From Prevotella sp. UBA6429 (GTDB taxonomy: Bacteria; Bacteroidota; Bacteroidia; Bacteroidales; Bacteroidaceae): a stretch of DNA of 49,689 nucleotides. A model generated the notes under the pieces. That model saw nothing but the letters and a program-made list of their open reading frames with translations, made no database searches and was not told the DNA's origin. Both the position numbers and the translations under genes were made by a program. Below, piece after piece: positions 1-8,376 of this stretch; the first letter of the stretch is position 1, and every line of letters begins with the position of its first letter. The stretch is taken from positions 1 to 49,689 of the forward strand of contig DJOV01000096.1 of the NCBI GenBank assembly GCA_002437285.1, written 5' to 3'.

Positions 1-237
1 ACCCTTTATCGCAAAATTACCCCACGCAAATCTTTCTTTGATAGACAAAAACGGCCATTTTCGCGTTCTATTTCAACTACAGTCCGTGACAAAGTTTTGC
101 ACCAAAAAACGTGACAAAGTAATGCTTGCCGCACTTCTTGTGAGCTAAGATGAAGGATGTTTTAGTGTTAAAGAAAGTTAAGACTGTTGATAAATCCTTC
201 ATGGTTCCGTTTAAACCATAGAACCCGAAAAGAAGAG
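1..237. other. window edge / upstream region of the ECF sigma operon, no gene seen
   Basis: AT-richer non-coding stretch before the sigma factor gene. It carries an 11-bp direct repeat, CGTGACAAAGT, at 85-95 and 110-120, so the repeats start 25 bp apart. No TAnnTTTG -7 box is obvious. The only long minus-strand reading frame here has no recognisable protein character. The repeat is a candidate control site of the downstream operon, which is inference. Confidence 0.4.
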
Positions 238-732
238 ATGACCGAACAAGAGTTTGTCGATATCGTGCCACGATTGCGGGCCTTGGCCCTGCGCAACGCC
301 CTGAGCTACTCCGTCCAGGCGGACGAGGCCGAGGACGTGGCCCAAGACTCCCTGCTCAAGATGTGGGCGCTTCGTGAGCGCATCACCTCCGTGGAGCACG
401 CCTTGGGACTGGTGGCCACCATGGCCCGCCACCTGGTCATCGACAGGCTCCGGCAACGCCGCACCGTGGGGCTCGACCAAGCCCGCCACCTGGCTTCAGC
501 CCAGCAAGCGTCGTGGCGCCTTGAGGAGGAGACCTACGGACAATGGCTCGACGAGGCCCTCCGACGACTGCCGCCCACCGAATACCAGGTGCTCCACCTG
601 CGCCAGGTGGAGGGCAGGGGGACGGAGGAGATAGCCGCCATCACAGGCATCACCCCACGCTCCGTGGCCACGCTGCTCTCCCGGGCGAGAAAACGATTGT
701 TGGAACAGATCAGGAAAGGCAAACGACTATGA
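238..732 (+). CDS. RNA polymerase ECF-type sigma-70 factor
   Basis: A 164-residue extracytoplasmic-function sigma factor, which directs RNA polymerase to a small set of promoters. Region 2 covers about residues 5-75 with the typical acidic AEDVAQDSLLKMW segment (31-43). Region 4, about 105-158, has the LPPTEYQVLHLR start and a helix-turn-helix (EEIAAITGITPRSVATLLSRAR). The start at 238 is preferred over an in-frame ATG at 187 because domain homology begins there and AAGAAGAG lies directly upstream. The stop overlaps the next start as ATGA (729-732), so the next protein is probably translationally coupled. The stimulus cannot be told from sequence. Family call is secure. Confidence 0.93.
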   Translation: MTEQEFVDIVPRLRALALRNALSYSVQADEAEDVAQDSLLKMWALRERITSVEHALGLVATMARHLVIDRLRQRRTVGLDQARHLASAQQASWRLEEETYGQWLDEALRRLPPTEYQVLHLRQVEGRGTEEIAAITGITPRSVATLLSRARKRLLEQIRKGKRL

Positions 733-1439
733 CAAACGATAATGACACCATCCGAGCGCTGCTCGATCGATTTATGTCAGGCGAGACCTCACGAGAGGAA
801 GAGCGCCGGCTGGCACAGTGGTTTCGCGACCACCCGAAGGTGGCCGACGACCTGGAGGACTACCGCCTCATGTTCGCCTATTTCGATGAGGGCATGCCCC
901 TGCAGAATGTCTCGCGCCGCCGCAAGCCCTGGCTCTATGTGGCTCTTGCGGCTGCGGCCTCGCTGGCCCTGGCGGTCACGTTGGTGCGGCCCGGCGCCCC
1001 GGTGTCCAGCTCGCCTGTGGCCATGACGCAGCCTGTCACCCACGCCGACACGCTCGCCACGCCTCAGGCACCCGCCTTGCAGGCCGACACCCTGCCCATG
1101 AAGGAGGAGACCGACAAGCGCCCCATGCGCTATCGCCGCCACCGCTTCACCCCCGCGCCACCCAAGGTGCTGCTGGCAGAGGTCATCCCCGGGGCCGAGC
1201 CCTTGCGCGTGTCGGTGCCCACCGAGGAGCCCCAGTGCGAGGAACCGCTGTTGGCGGCAGCTCCCATGACCGACGCCGAGCGACAGGCCATGTTGGCCCA
1301 GGGAAACCGACAGGCCGACGAGGCGCTGCGCCAGTTGGAGTTGGCACAGCAGAAATTCCTGGAGGAGGCCATGGACTCGCTCAACAACCAGTTGGCCAGT
1401 GCCATGGACGACGAGGAGAATGAAAATGACGTCTATTAA
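729..1439 (+). CDS. putative membrane anti-sigma factor
   Basis: A 236-residue protein with a short acidic N-terminal helical region (1-60) of the kind found in Bacteroidetes anti-sigma factors (LLDRFMSGETSREEERRLAQWF). A basic stretch and one membrane segment (about 68-86) follow, then a proline-rich presumably periplasmic part ending in Glu/Asp-rich helix. The ATG overlaps the sigma stop by 4 nt, the classic arrangement of a sigma factor with its inhibitor. No zinc-binding His/Cys triad is visible, so it would be a non-zinc type. Function is inferred from gene order and topology rather than from a recognised family. The start at 729 is chosen over an upstream in-frame ATG at 543 that lies inside the sigma gene. 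Confidence 0.7.
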   Translation: MTNDNDTIRALLDRFMSGETSREEERRLAQWFRDHPKVADDLEDYRLMFAYFDEGMPLQNVSRRRKPWLYVALAAAASLALAVTLVRPGAPVSSSPVAMTQPVTHADTLATPQAPALQADTLPMKEETDKRPMRYRRHRFTPAPPKVLLAEVIPGAEPLRVSVPTEEPQCEEPLLAAAPMTDAERQAMLAQGNRQADEALRQLELAQQKFLEEAMDSLNNQLASAMDDEENENDVY

Positions 1440-1456
1440 CTAAAAATAATCATTAC

Positions 1457-2323
1457 ATGAACAAAAGAGTATTAAGAAATCTGCTGGTGGCTTGCGTCTT
1501 GGTGCTTTCCTCAGCACAAGCCATGGCCCAGAAGTCAGTCCAGCCTATGCAGGAAGCCTTCGCCCGTTTCACGGAGAAGCTGGTGAAAGACCGTCAGACG
1601 ACCCTTGTCAACAGCAGCAGTTATGACGGAGGGTATATCCGGGAATACCACTTCCAGAGCCAGGTGGCGACCGTGAAGAAGTTTGACGAGACCATGATGG
1701 ACAATGCGGCGTCAGCCTACTCGTCCTTCATGAAGGGCGATGGGCTCGAAGCACGCGACAGGACGAGCCTCAGCCTTTCCTATGGCGAGAACAACAAGAA
1801 AAGCTACGACATCAGCTATGACCGCAACTACAGTTACAATGTCCAGCTGTTGCGTGACCCCAAGGACAAGACCAAGCGCTACGCCTATGTGCTCGTGTGG
1901 AAAAAGAGCGGCGACAAGGCCGAGGGCTATGCGCTGAGCATCTACGGCCATGATCCGCAAGTGAAGGTGTCTGAGCTCGACGACGCAAAGCTCATCGGGA
2001 CACCCAAGAGCAGCGCCGAGTTTGTACAGGCGTTCAGCAATCTGAGGACGCTCTTCGTCAAGCAGAACGACGAGATGAAGCGCGAGTTGCAGTTTGGCCG
2101 CAACTTCGGACGGACCACCAGCGACAAGCTGCCCATGCTGACGGCTGTCGCCAACAAGATGCTCGTCCTCTGCGCCAGTTACGGAAGCCTGCTCAACAAT
2201 ACCGACTGCCAGCTCGTGAGGCAGACCCTGCAGGAACTGCAAAAGGCATCGGGCGACAAGTATGTGGGCGATCTCATGCGAGCTTGCAGCGGGGCCCTGG
2301 ACATTGTCAAGCCCAAGCCATGA
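1457..2323 (+). CDS. exported protein of unknown function in the sigma factor operon
   Basis: A 288-residue protein with a clear signal peptide (residues 1-25, cleavage likely after AMA in SSAQAMAQ). No family was recognised. The mature part has a Tyr/Ser-rich beta-like middle section (about 55-135) and a helical C-terminal half with three cysteines. It starts 17 bp after the anti-sigma-like gene and is probably co-transcribed with it, so it may be the envelope component sensed or controlled by this sigma/anti-sigma pair; that is inference only. A stem-loop at 2371-2407 ends the operon. Confidence 0.75.
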   Translation: MNKRVLRNLLVACVLVLSSAQAMAQKSVQPMQEAFARFTEKLVKDRQTTLVNSSSYDGGYIREYHFQSQVATVKKFDETMMDNAASAYSSFMKGDGLEARDRTSLSLSYGENNKKSYDISYDRNYSYNVQLLRDPKDKTKRYAYVLVWKKSGDKAEGYALSIYGHDPQVKVSELDDAKLIGTPKSSAEFVQAFSNLRTLFVKQNDEMKRELQFGRNFGRTTSDKLPMLTAVANKMLVLCASYGSLLNNTDCQLVRQTLQELQKASGDKYVGDLMRACSGALDIVKPKP

Positions 2324-2370
2324 GCCATTGATGGAATCCACCTTATAGTAAATGAAAATACAAACAAGTG

Positions 2371-2407
2371 GGGCGCAAGGGTTGCGGTGGCAGCCGTTGC
2401 GCCCTTT
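2371..2407 (+). terminator. stem-loop terminator after the sigma operon
   Basis: GGGCGCAA (2371-2378) pairs perfectly with TTGCGCCC (2397-2404), followed by TTT. The inner part can extend the stem (GGTTGC against GCAGCC with a wobble). It lies 47 bp after the stop of the exported protein and before the etfB promoter. Confidence 0.55.
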
Positions 2408-2466
2408 CATGGATGTTGCACAAACGTTCCGTTTTGTGCACAGCCTTGCGGTTTTTGTGCATTTTG

Positions 2467-2498
2467 TTTGGCAGGCATGTAAAAAGTTAGTAATTTTG
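2467..2498 (+). promoter_or_regulatory. Bacteroidetes-type promoter of etfB-etfA-acyl-CoA dehydrogenase
   Basis: TTTG at 2467-2470 (-33 box) and TAATTTTG at 2491-2498 (-7 box) with a 20-bp spacer, about 40 bp before the etfB ATG. This is a close match to the known Bacteroides/Prevotella housekeeping promoter consensus. Confidence 0.6.
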
Positions 2499-2539
2499 CC
2501 CTCTGTATTTCGGAAATATCACAATTATATATCATTTAT

Positions 2540-3421
2540 ATGAAATTGAAAATTGTTGTGCTTGCCAAGCAAGTACCTGACACAAGAAATGTGGGCAAGG
2601 ACGCCATGACAGCCGAAGGCACCGTCAACCGTGCCGCGTTGCCCGCTATCTTCAATCCTGAAGACCTAAACGCCCTGGAGCAAGCGCTCCGCATCAAAGA
2701 CCAGAACCCCGGTTCCACCGTCACCATGCTGACCATGGGTCCTCCCCGAGCCGGTGAGATCATCCGCCAGGGCCTCTACCGTGGCGCCGACGACGGCATT
2801 CTGCTCACCGACCGCAAGAGCGCCGGCGCCGATACGCTTGCCACCTCTTACTTCCTCTCACAGGCCATCGCCAAGATCGACCGTGAGCAGGGACACGTGG
2901 ACCTCGTGCTCGGCGGACGCCAGGCCATCGACGGCGACACCGCGCAGGTGGGCCCCCAGGTGGCGCAGAAGCTCGGCCTTCACCAGGTGACCTACGCTGA
3001 GGAGGTGATCAAGGTCGAGGACGGCAAGGCCACCATCCGCCGCCACATCGACGGAGGTGTGGAGACCGTCGTGGCTCCGCTCCCCGTGCTCATCACCGTG
3101 AACGGAACGGCCGCTCCCGCACGCCCCTGCAACGCCAAGCGTGTCATGAAGTACAAGTATGCCTCCTGCCCCATGGAGCGCAAGGGCGACGAGCCCTGGA
3201 CCGACCTCTACGCCACACGTCCCTACCTGACGCTCGGACAGTGGAGCATCGCCGACTGCGGTGCCGACTATGAGCAGTGCGGACTGGCTGGCTCACCCAC
3301 CAAGGTGAAGGCCGTGCAAAACATCGTGTTCCAGGCCAAAGAGAGCAAGACGCTCACCGGCAGCGACGCTGACGTGGAGAGCCTCATCAAGGAATTGTTG
3401 GACGAAAAGATTATTGGCTAA
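2540..3421 (+). CDS. etfB: electron transfer flavoprotein beta subunit
   Basis: A 293-residue EtfB/FixA protein, which with EtfA forms a soluble FAD (and AMP or second FAD) carrier that takes electrons from acyl-CoA dehydrogenases. Recognisable are the N-terminal KIVVLAKQVPDT strand, the NPEDLNALEQALRIKD helix and the conserved GGRQAIDGDTAQVGPQVAQ motif near residues 115-133. It is somewhat longer than the common 250-260 residues, as in Bacteroidetes homologues. It is first in an operon with etfA (6-bp gap) and an acyl-CoA dehydrogenase. Whether this Etf is electron-bifurcating cannot be decided by eye. Confidence 0.95.
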   Translation: MKLKIVVLAKQVPDTRNVGKDAMTAEGTVNRAALPAIFNPEDLNALEQALRIKDQNPGSTVTMLTMGPPRAGEIIRQGLYRGADDGILLTDRKSAGADTLATSYFLSQAIAKIDREQGHVDLVLGGRQAIDGDTAQVGPQVAQKLGLHQVTYAEEVIKVEDGKATIRRHIDGGVETVVAPLPVLITVNGTAAPARPCNAKRVMKYKYASCPMERKGDEPWTDLYATRPYLTLGQWSIADCGADYEQCGLAGSPTKVKAVQNIVFQAKESKTLTGSDADVESLIKELLDEKIIG

Positions 3422-3427
3422 GCAGAT

Positions 3428-4450
3428 ATGAACAACGTTTTTGTATATTGCGAGATTGAAGGCACTACTGTAGCCGAGGTATCTCAGGAATTGCTCACCA
3501 AGGGCCGCAAGCTGGCCAACCAGTTGGGGGTCGACCTCAACGCTGTGGTGGCAGGTACAGGCATCAAGGGCAAGGTGGAAGACCAGATCCTGCCCTATGG
3601 CGTCGACAAGCTCTTCGTCTTCGACGCCGAGGGCCTCTTCCCTTACACGTCGGCTCCCCACACCGACATCCTGGTCAACCTCTTCAAGGAGGAGCAGCCC
3701 CAGGTGGCCCTGCTCGGAGCCACCGTCATCGGCCGCGACCTCGGCCCCCGCGTGTCGTCATCGCTGACCAGCGGCCTGACTGCCGACTGCACGCAGCTTG
3801 AGATCGGCGACTATGACGACAAGAAGACGGGCAAGCACTACGACAACCTGCTCTACCAGATCCGTCCCGCCTTCGGCGGCAACATCGTGGCCACCATCGT
3901 CAACCCCGACCATCGCCCACAGATGGCCACCGTGCGCAGTGGCGTCATGCAGAAGGCGCTCTATGAGGGCCAGGCCAAGGGCGAGGTGGTCTATCCCGAC
4001 GTGGCCAAGTATGTGCCCGAGGTCGACTATGTGGTCAAGGTCATCGACCGCCATGTCGAGGCTGCCAAGAACAACCTGAAGGCTGCGCCGATCGTGGTGG
4101 CAGGTGGCTATGGCATGGGAAGCAAGGAAAACTTCGACCTGCTCTTCCAGCTCGCCAAGGAGCTGCACGGAGAGGTGGGAGCCAGCCGCGCCGCCGTCGA
4201 CGCCGGATGGGTGGATCATGACCGACAGGTCGGACAGACCGGCGTGACCGTGCACCCCAAGGTCTACATCGCCTGCGGCATCTCCGGACAGATCCAGCAC
4301 ATCGCGGGCATGCAGGACGCCGGCATCATCATCTCGGTCAACAACGACCCGAACGCACCCATCAACAAGATTGCCGACTACGTCATCGTGGGCAATGTGG
4401 AGGATGTCGTCCCGAAGATGATTAAGTACTACAAACAGAACTCAAAATAA
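3428..4450 (+). CDS. etfA: electron transfer flavoprotein alpha subunit
   Basis: A 340-residue EtfA/FixB partner of EtfB. The C-terminal FAD-binding domain is unmistakable: GGYGMGSKENFDLL (about 223-236), GASRAAVDAGW, DRQVGQTGVTV, ACGISGQIQHIAGM and the NNDPNAPINKIADY stretch before the final helix. The N-terminal domain starts NNVFVYCEIEG. It lies 6 bp after etfB and 63 bp before the acyl-CoA dehydrogenase gene, with a GC-rich hairpin in that gap. Confidence 0.96.
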   Translation: MNNVFVYCEIEGTTVAEVSQELLTKGRKLANQLGVDLNAVVAGTGIKGKVEDQILPYGVDKLFVFDAEGLFPYTSAPHTDILVNLFKEEQPQVALLGATVIGRDLGPRVSSSLTSGLTADCTQLEIGDYDDKKTGKHYDNLLYQIRPAFGGNIVATIVNPDHRPQMATVRSGVMQKALYEGQAKGEVVYPDVAKYVPEVDYVVKVIDRHVEAAKNNLKAAPIVVAGGYGMGSKENFDLLFQLAKELHGEVGASRAAVDAGWVDHDRQVGQTGVTVHPKVYIACGISGQIQHIAGMQDAGIIISVNNDPNAPINKIADYVIVGNVEDVVPKMIKYYKQNSK

Positions 4451-4457
4451 AAGAAAC

Positions 4458-4496
4458 GGCCGGGCTGTGCCTTCCACCAGGGAGGCGTGCCTGGCC
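4458..4496 (+). promoter_or_regulatory. intra-operon hairpin between etfA and the acyl-CoA dehydrogenase gene
   Basis: GGCCGGGC (4458-4465) pairs with GCCTGGCC (4489-4496) with one G-T wobble, and the inside continues as GCCTTCC against GGGAGGC around a short ACCA loop. There is no T tract, so it is more likely an RNA-processing or mRNA-stability element, or a weak attenuator, than a full terminator. Confidence 0.45.
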
Positions 4497-4513
4497 TCAC
4501 AAAGAACATAACT

Positions 4514-6244
4514 ATGGCAAACTATTATAGTGATCATCCTGAGATCGAATTCCACCTCCATCACCCCCTGATGGAGCGCATCGTGGAGCTGAAGGAGAGA
4601 GGCTACGCTGACAAGGACCAGTTCGCCGACGCTCCGGTCAACTACGCCGACGCCATCGAGAACTACAAGCGCCTGCTCGACATCACGGGCGACGTGGCTG
4701 CCAACATCATCGAACCCAACTCGGAGAGTGTCGACCTCGAAGGCCCGCACCTCGAGAACGGTCGCATGCTCTATGCCAGCAAGACCTACGAGAACCTCGA
4801 CGCCACGCGCAAGGCAGGCCTCTGGGGCATCTCCATGCCTCGCCGTTTCGGCGGCCTCAACGTGCCCAACACGGTCTTCTCCATGCTGTCGGAGGTCATC
4901 GCTGCCGCCGACGCCGGCTTCCAGAACGTGTGGTCGCTGCAGAGCTGCATCGACACCCTGTATGAGTTTGGCTCCAAGGAACAGCAGGAGAAGTACATCC
5001 CCCGCATCTCTGAGGGCGAGACCATGTCGATGGACCTCACCGAGCCCGATGCCGGTTCCGACCTGCAGAGTGTCATGCTCAAGGCCACACAGGACGCTGA
5101 CGGCACGTGGCGGCTCAATGGCGTGAAGCGCTTCATCACCAATGGCGACTCGGACCTGCACCTCGTCCTGGCACGCTCTGAGGAGGGCACGCACGACGGA
5201 CGTGGCCTCTCCATGTTCATCTACGACAAGCGCGACGGCGGTGTCACCGTGCGCCACATCGAGAACAAGCTCGGCATCCACGGCTCGCCCACCTGCGAGC
5301 TCGTCTTCAAGAATGCCAAGTGTGAGCTCTGCGGCGAGCGCCGCCTGGGCCTCATCAAGTATGTCATGAGCCTGATGAACGGTGCCCGCCTGGGCATTGC
5401 CGCCCAGTCGGTGGGTGTGGAGCAGGAGGCTTACAACGAGGGACTGGCCTATGCCAAGGAGCGTGAGCAGTTTGGCAAGAAGATCATCTCCTTCCCCGCT
5501 GTCTACGACATGCTCTCACGCATGAAGGCCAAGCTCGACGCCGGCCGCTCGCTGCTCTACATGACCGCCCGCTACGTCGACATCTACAAGGCCCTGGAGG
5601 ACATCGCCCGCGACCGCAAGCTCACACCCGAGGAGCGCAAGGAGATGAAGCAGTACAGCCGCCTGGCCGACGCCTTCACGCCGCTGGCCAAGGGCATGAA
5701 CTCAGAGTATGCCAACCAGAACGCCTACGACGCCATCTCCATCCACGGCGGTTCGGGCTTCATCATGGAGTACAAGAGCCAGCGCCTCTATCGCGACGCA
5801 CGCATTTTCTCCATCTATGAGGGCACGACGCAGCTCCAGGTGGTGGCCGCTGTGCGCTACATCACCAATGGCACCTACCTCGGCATCATCAAGGAGATGC
5901 TGCAGGGTGAGGTGGCCGACGACCTGAAGCCCCTGCAGGAGCGCGTGGCCAAGATGGCCGACCGCTATGCTGAGGCTGTCGAGAAGGTGAAGGCCTCGGG
6001 CAACCAGGCCGAGCACGACTTCCTGGCCCGCCGTCTCTACGACATGACGGCCGACATCATCATGTCGCTGCTCATCCTTGCCGACGCGACCAAGGCTCCC
6101 GAGCTCTTCGCCAAGAGCGCCCAGGTCTACGTGCGCGCCGCTGAGGAGGAGGTCGTGGGCCATGCCGCTTATGTCATGGCGTTCGAAGCCGACGACCTGA
6201 AGAACTTTGCCGCCGAGGACTGCAAGGCGGAGGAAGAGGCTTAA
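4514..6244 (+). CDS. acyl-CoA dehydrogenase (long, about 576 residues)
   Basis: An FAD-dependent acyl-CoA dehydrogenase that would pass electrons to the EtfAB encoded just upstream. Visible are the N-terminal helical domain, the middle-domain MSMDLTEPDAGSDLQ motif (about 176-190), the RFITNGDSDLH strand and, in the C-terminal domain, IHGGSGFIMEY and IYEGTTQLQ, whose Glu is the usual catalytic base of the family. At 576 residues it is longer than the typical 380 and has the extra C-terminal helical domain of the large subgroup. The start at 4514 (ATG-GCA-AAC) is preferred over an in-frame ATG at 4487 that would lie in the hairpin. The substrate chain length is not predictable. Confidence 0.93.
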   Translation: MANYYSDHPEIEFHLHHPLMERIVELKERGYADKDQFADAPVNYADAIENYKRLLDITGDVAANIIEPNSESVDLEGPHLENGRMLYASKTYENLDATRKAGLWGISMPRRFGGLNVPNTVFSMLSEVIAAADAGFQNVWSLQSCIDTLYEFGSKEQQEKYIPRISEGETMSMDLTEPDAGSDLQSVMLKATQDADGTWRLNGVKRFITNGDSDLHLVLARSEEGTHDGRGLSMFIYDKRDGGVTVRHIENKLGIHGSPTCELVFKNAKCELCGERRLGLIKYVMSLMNGARLGIAAQSVGVEQEAYNEGLAYAKEREQFGKKIISFPAVYDMLSRMKAKLDAGRSLLYMTARYVDIYKALEDIARDRKLTPEERKEMKQYSRLADAFTPLAKGMNSEYANQNAYDAISIHGGSGFIMEYKSQRLYRDARIFSIYEGTTQLQVVAAVRYITNGTYLGIIKEMLQGEVADDLKPLQERVAKMADRYAEAVEKVKASGNQAEHDFLARRLYDMTADIIMSLLILADATKAPELFAKSAQVYVRAAEEEVVGHAAYVMAFEADDLKNFAAEDCKAEEEA

Positions 6245-6264
6245 GCACTGGCCTCGACAAGCAT

Positions 6265-6305
6265 AAAAAAAAGAGCACCGGGATAGTCCAGGTGCTCTTT
6301 TTTTT
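6265..6305. terminator. bidirectional rho-independent terminator
   Basis: An A-tract (6265-6272), the arm AAGAGCACC (6271-6279), an 11-nt loop, the arm GGTGCTCTT (6291-6299) and a T-tract to 6305. It reads as a terminator on both strands and sits between the convergent acyl-CoA dehydrogenase gene and rsmD. Confidence 0.85.
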
Positions 6306-6319
6306 GTGCTTGTTACTTG

Positions 6320-6850
6320 TTATTGGAACAGCGTGAAGTTGACGCTGCCGTAGCTGCGGTGGTCCTGGAAGTGCGGGTTGTCGGAGAAATCGTATTGCTT
6401 GCCGTGCTCAAAGACAAACAGGCCGCCCTCTTTCAGCAGGTTGTGCTCAAAGACGAGGTCGGGGATGGTGGGCAGCAGCTCGAGTGCATAGGGCGGGTCG
6501 GCGAAGATGAAGTCAAACTGCTCGTGGCACGACTTGACGAAGCGAAACACATCGCCGCGGATGAGCACCTCGTTGTCGGCGCCGATCTTCTTCATGCATT
6601 GGCTGATGAAGCGAGCGTGGTCGCGGTCGGCCTCCACGCTAACCACACGGCTGCATCCCCTCGAGAGCAGTTCCAGCGAGATGCTGCCCGTGCCCGCGAA
6701 GAGGTCGAGCGCGCTGGCTCCGTCGAGGTCCAGGTATCCGTTGATCACGTTGAAGACATTCTCCTTGGCGAAGTCGGTCGTCGGGCGCGCCTTGAAGGTG
6801 CGCGGAATGTCGAAGTGGCGACCTTTGTATATTCCAGTGATTATTCTCAT
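6320..6850 (-). CDS. rsmD: 16S rRNA (guanine(966)-N(2))-methyltransferase
   Basis: A 176-residue class I SAM-dependent methyltransferase. It begins MRIITGIYKGR and continues with RPTTDFAKENVFNVI, both hallmarks of RsmD. The SAM-binding motif I is ALDLFAGTGSISLE (about 48-61) and the target-base motif IV is FADPPYAL (about 139-146). It modifies G966 of 16S rRNA in the 30S subunit. It is the last gene of a three-gene minus-strand operon, 23 bp after the DUF3822 gene, and shares the terminator at 6265-6305. Confidence 0.95.
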   Translation of the reverse strand: MRIITGIYKGRHFDIPRTFKARPTTDFAKENVFNVINGYLDLDGASALDLFAGTGSISLELLSRGCSRVVSVEADRDHARFISQCMKKIGADNEVLIRGDVFRFVKSCHEQFDFIFADPPYALELLPTIPDLVFEHNLLKEGGLFVFEHGKQYDFSDNPHFQDHRSYGSVNFTLFQ

Positions 6851-6873
6851 GATGCGGAAGAGTTTTGTGATGG

Positions 6874-7662
6874 TCAGGACAGGTAGAGGGTGAGCAGGTC
6901 GAACGTGACGCCGCGCACCTGGGTGAGCGGCGCGCGGTTGAAGTCGGCCGACGGGTTGACCACCGACACCTTCTCCACATAGAGGCGCAGCGTGCCGGTC
7001 AGCTCCTCCGCGTTGGGGAGCGCCCCCGACAGGTAGAGCTCATCCTTCTTCTGGTCGAGCGCCAGCTGCTTCCACACGAAGAGGATGAAGTAGACCACGT
7101 CCTTGACGTGCTTCGCCTCGAAGCTGTTGGCGAAGATGAATCGGTTGCGCTCGAAGCTGAACACCTCCATCCGTCCGTCGTGGAAGTGTGCGAAGAGCTT
7201 GCGCCGGTTGCCGATGAAGTTGCGGTGGTGCAGGTAGCTCCACACGGGGCGCATGAGCGCCGAGAACTTGGCGTCCTGGTAGTGGTCCTCCACCACCATC
7301 TTCAGGTCTTTGTTGACGGCGAAGAGCACCACGGCGTTCATGTCAGGCAGCACGTTGCTCATGATGACAGCCCCCTCGGTGTCGGGGTAGCAGTGGTGGT
7401 AGAGCGTGTCGGCATCGGCCTCCCGAAACTCCTCGAGAGGGATGAGCAGGGTGGGTGTGTCGATCAGCACCAGGGCGCGGTTGGTGGCCACCTGCAACAG
7501 GTTGGCCGTCTTGAAGGCGTCACGCAGGTTGGCCGCCATCGACACGCCACTCTTGGCCGTGTAAGGTTCAAAGGCCACTTGGGCCACTGACTTGTTGTCG
7601 GCGATGGCAAAGGCAAGCGAGCCCTTGCTCACGCGGATGGTTATTCTGGGAAGGATGTTCAT
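6874..7662 (-). CDS. DUF3822 family protein
   Basis: A 262-residue protein matching in length and context the Bacteroidetes DUF3822 family, commonly encoded next to rsmD. Sequence features include alternating beta strands such as PRITIRVSKGSLAFAIAD at the N-terminus and a double-domain layout reminiscent of an actin-like ATPase fold; the fold remark is inference. There is no signal peptide or membrane segment. It lies 23 bp upstream of rsmD and 27 bp after the pilin-like gene, so the three are one operon. The biological role is unknown. Confidence 0.82.
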   Translation of the reverse strand: MNILPRITIRVSKGSLAFAIADNKSVAQVAFEPYTAKSGVSMAANLRDAFKTANLLQVATNRALVLIDTPTLLIPLEEFREADADTLYHHCYPDTEGAVIMSNVLPDMNAVVLFAVNKDLKMVVEDHYQDAKFSALMRPVWSYLHHRNFIGNRRKLFAHFHDGRMEVFSFERNRFIFANSFEAKHVKDVVYFILFVWKQLALDQKKDELYLSGALPNAEELTGTLRLYVEKVSVVNPSADFNRAPLTQVRGVTFDLLTLYLS

Positions 7663-7689
7663 GCTATCGTTAGGGTCATTGCGGCTGGG

Positions 7690-8172
7690 TCATTCCCAGT
7701 TTCCATGGTTACCGTTGGGCTCACTGATGTCGCCTATCTTCAGTCCGGGGTATCGGCCCGCCTCGTTGGCCTCTTCCATGAGTGAGGACACGGTGTGCCT
7801 GTCGAGCCCCTGCAGGTAGGCGTCGTAGGTGGCGCCACACTCCATCAGGGGTATCTGCCGTCCGCTCTTGCCGATGGTGGTGGTGGCGGCGAGCGAGAAA
7901 CGGCGCTTGCCGGAGAAAGGCACATACTGCAGGGAGTCGGCCAGCAAGCCGCTGCGGATGAGCGTCTGCCAGTCGCCCGTGTAGGCGCCATGCTGCTTGC
8001 GATACTGCTCCTCGGCCTTCCGGATGGCCATGAGGCGCTCCTTGACGGCCGCCTCACGCTGTCCCTGCTCGCGCTCGAAGCGGATGGGGGCGTTCACGCT
8101 CAGCCAGCACACCAGCACCAGTGCCAGCACGCAGGCGGCGAGGAGATAATTATTTTTGAAGTTGACCTTCAT
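7690..8172 (-). CDS. single-pass membrane protein with a pilin-like N-terminus, unknown function
   Basis: A 160-residue protein. A membrane segment (about 10-28) is followed by an amphipathic helix with AIRKAEEQYRKQHGAYTGDWQTLI, a pattern resembling the helix and first loop of type IV pilins and pseudopilins (small residues reading the clock AYTGD-x-L). There is no prepilin peptidase site (G-F/M) at the N-terminus, so it is not a proven pilin. It heads the operon with DUF3822 and rsmD. Function is unknown; resemblance alone does not establish a secretion role. Confidence 0.75.
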   Translation of the reverse strand: MKVNFKNNYLLAACVLALVLVCWLSVNAPIRFEREQGQREAAVKERLMAIRKAEEQYRKQHGAYTGDWQTLIRSGLLADSLQYVPFSGKRRFSLAATTTIGKSGRQIPLMECGATYDAYLQGLDRHTVSSLMEEANEAGRYPGLKIGDISEPNGNHGNWE

Positions 8173-8189
8173 TTTTGAGTTTATATTCT

Positions 8190-8302
8190 TACCTTTGTCC
8201 TTGCAAACGGGCCCAAGCTCCCGACACGCCTCGCGCAGGCACCCGTCATGGGAGGCACGCGTTGTGTTGGCGCGTGTGGCCTATCTTGCTTATGCAAAGA
8301 TA
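8190..8302. promoter_or_regulatory. divergent promoter boxes between the rsmD operon and the RecD-like gene
   Basis: On the minus strand, TATCTTTG (forward CAAAGATA, 8295-8302) is a -7 box for the rsmD operon. On the plus strand, TACCTTTG at 8190-8197 is a possible -7 box for the helicase gene, leaving a leader of about 175 nt. Neither has a clear -33 box at the right spacing. Confidence 0.35.
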
Positions 8303-8376
8303 AGAAAAATAAGCAACAAAGGGCCTACATCCGCCCGTCTTTTTTTTAAACTTTTCATCTTTAACTTTTAGCGCAA

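Noticed and set aside
77..271. 64-residue minus-strand reading frame at the window start
   Set aside because: It overlaps the real sigma gene start, lies in AT-rich non-coding DNA and has no protein-like features.
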